NCBI GenBank assembly: GCA_002255365.1
Contig: NCBI01000009.1
Span: 17,640 to 81,639 of the forward strand
Direction of reading: 5' to 3'
Length of the DNA stretch: 64,000 nt
DNA from: Chromatiales bacterium 21-64-14
Lineage (GTDB): Bacteria; Pseudomonadota; Gammaproteobacteria; 21-64-14
Program-made: the position numbers and the translations under genes
Shown: positions 63,114 through 64,000 of the stretch, piece by piece
How the letters are laid out: every line of letters starts with the position of its first letter
Numbering within the stretch: the first letter of the stretch is position 1
Notes under the pieces: generated by a model
Database searches by the model: none
What the model saw: the letters and a program-made list of their open reading frames with translations, nothing else
Told to the model about the DNA's origin: nothing

Positions 63114-63428
63114 ATGTCACAGGGCCGGCGCAGGCCCTGCCCGCGGGATGTGCGGCTGCGGTTCTTGCTGGAGGCCTTGCATTTTGTGCGCCTGAGCAGC
63201 GTGGTAGGAGTACTCTTCGGGATCACCGCTGCTTGGTTGGTCAACCGCATCGTCGCCATGACTGTGGTGGCAACGCAGTGGGCGGCGGGCCTGGCGTTCG
63301 TGGTGGACGCGGGCATCGGTATCTTCTCCGGTTGGTATTCGGCACGCCCAGCCGCGCGCCTGCAAGCCATCGAGGCCCTACGGCACGAGTCGTTCCTGCA
63401 ACTGGCTGCTAGGAACGCGCCAGACTGA
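63114..63428 (+). pseudogene. C-terminal remnant of a MacB/FtsX-type ABC transporter permease
   Basis: About 105 codons whose product matches the end of MacB-type permeases: RDVRLRFLLEALHFVRLSSV, then GVLFGITAAWLVNRIVA, and the diagnostic final GWYSARPAARLQAIEALRHE. The ATPase domain, the periplasmic domain and the first membrane helices of such proteins (about 400-650 residues in total) are absent, and no partner gene is near. The last membrane segment shows a stray mix of residues. I read it as a decayed fragment; a translated start at 63114 or GTG 63084 is possible but the protein would not function as a transporter. Confidence 0.7.
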
Positions 63429-63826
63429 CTTCTAGGCGCGCGATCCTGAACAGCGTGCGGTCGCGCGTGGCTCATCGGCACATCATTACGGCCCTGTGTC
63501 CGCAACGGGATGGGTTGAGTACGCCGGCACCGCGGCCCCTGGCGACGGTGGTGCGGGGTGTAGGATTGCCTTTCATCCACGGCATCGCACCGGCGGCGCA
63601 AGGGTCGATCGGATGGGCGGGCCCGTCGGTCGCGGATGGGGGCATGCACGCGGAAGCCAAGTTTGCGGTTCCCGCCGCACCGTCAACGGATCCACGACGT
63701 CCGCGGGCGAGGAGTAGCGGGGACGCGGCTCTGCACGGCGGTTTTCTCAAGGACGCGGACGCGCAGGCCGCTATAGCTTCCGCCAGGACCCGGCGATCGG
63801 CACAACGGAAGCAGCGAGGGATCTTC
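63429..63826. other. 398-base region without a recognised gene
   Basis: Between the permease remnant and the last gene. Reading frames occur on both strands but none has recognisable content or a good ribosome site. The sequence is GC-rich with no obvious hairpin or repeat. The promoter of the last gene probably lies in its final part. Confidence 0.4.
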
Positions 63827-64000
63827 ATGAGCGCATCGGAACGGCCACCATCATTGCAGGATGGTGCAGGATCCGCCCCGGCTAACGTATCCGGGACCGC
63901 GCACAAGGCCCTGCGCATCAATCTCGACCCGGAGACCTACGGGACGATCGCGGAAATCGGCGCTGGGCAGGAGACGGCGCGCTGGTTCTTCCGGGTCGGC
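63827..64000 (+). CDS. Start of a conserved protein of unknown function (3' end outside window)
   Basis: The frame opens at ATG 63827 with GAGGG seven bases upstream and runs off the window (58 codons seen). After a variable start (MSASERPPSLQDGAGSAPAN) comes a strongly conserved-looking stretch, ALRINLDPETYGTIAEIGAG followed by QETARWFFRVG. This opening is shared by a widespread bacterial family of unknown role that is sometimes labelled nicotinate-nucleotide adenylyltransferase or TonB-dependent receptor without clear support. The function cannot be told from this fragment. Confidence 0.7.
   Translation, partial: MSASERPPSLQDGAGSAPANVSGTAHKALRINLDPETYGTIAEIGAGQETARWFFRVG

Overview
The window is a GC-rich, tightly packed chromosomal segment of a gammaproteobacterium. 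The evidence is synteny and protein character: sdhCDAB followed by sdhE and a YgfX-like gene; rpoE-rseA-rseB-mucD; lepA-lepB-DUF4845-rnc-era-recO-pdxJ; an RpfE-type gene next to recJ, prfB and lysS; mfd with csiV; and nagZ, hpt and a methylthioinosine phosphorylase together. An alginate-export-type porin and Iβ-type DAHP synthase fit an environmental, possibly chemolithotrophic lineage of the Acidiferrobacterales/Chromatiales kind. That placement is inference only. No rRNA, tRNA, CRISPR array, complete IS element or prophage is visible.

Layout. 1-9850: threonine synthesis (hom, partial, and thrC), the RpfE-recJ-prfB-lysS block with the programmed RF2 frameshift, then HDOD and ygfZ genes on the minus strand. 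10083-18237: succinate dehydrogenase with its flavinylation factor, nadB (minus), then the envelope-stress sigma factor rpoE and its regulators rseA and rseB. 18644-26731: HtrA/MucD protease, LepA, signal peptidase, RNase III, Era, RecO and PdxJ, all on the plus strand. 26820-33909: cysM, a YdbH-like periplasmic protein with a DUF1318 lipoprotein, a PolB-like exonuclease, rlmD, a MoaD-like protein without the C-terminal Gly-Gly, an OsmC protein and a small exported protein. 34215-37940: a 1241-residue PilZ-DUF1631-GGDEF-EAL protein with degenerate motifs.

37941-42747 is looser: a DMT transporter with a histidine-rich tail, about 0.9 kb without a convincing gene, a porin and a quinone oxidoreductase. 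42892-50404 is a compact plus-strand run: CYTH triphosphatase, peptide-binding lipoprotein, YkuD L,D-transpeptidase without a visible signal peptide, two dipeptide-type permeases and NagZ, then DsrE, Hpt, MTI phosphorylase and a 53-residue membrane protein. I read the first six as a likely murein-peptide uptake and recycling locus. 50564-53701 carries a small unknown protein, an atypical Usp, an IS4-type transposase remnant and an MFS exporter of clearly lower G+C, which is the best candidate for recent transfer.

53844-64000: csiV and mfd (minus), SlyD, DAHP synthase (minus), a cold-shock protein with a long leader and a strong hairpin after it, the agmatine-to-putrescine genes aguB and aguA (minus), a small exported protein, a broken MacB-type permease tail, and the start of a conserved protein cut by the window edge.
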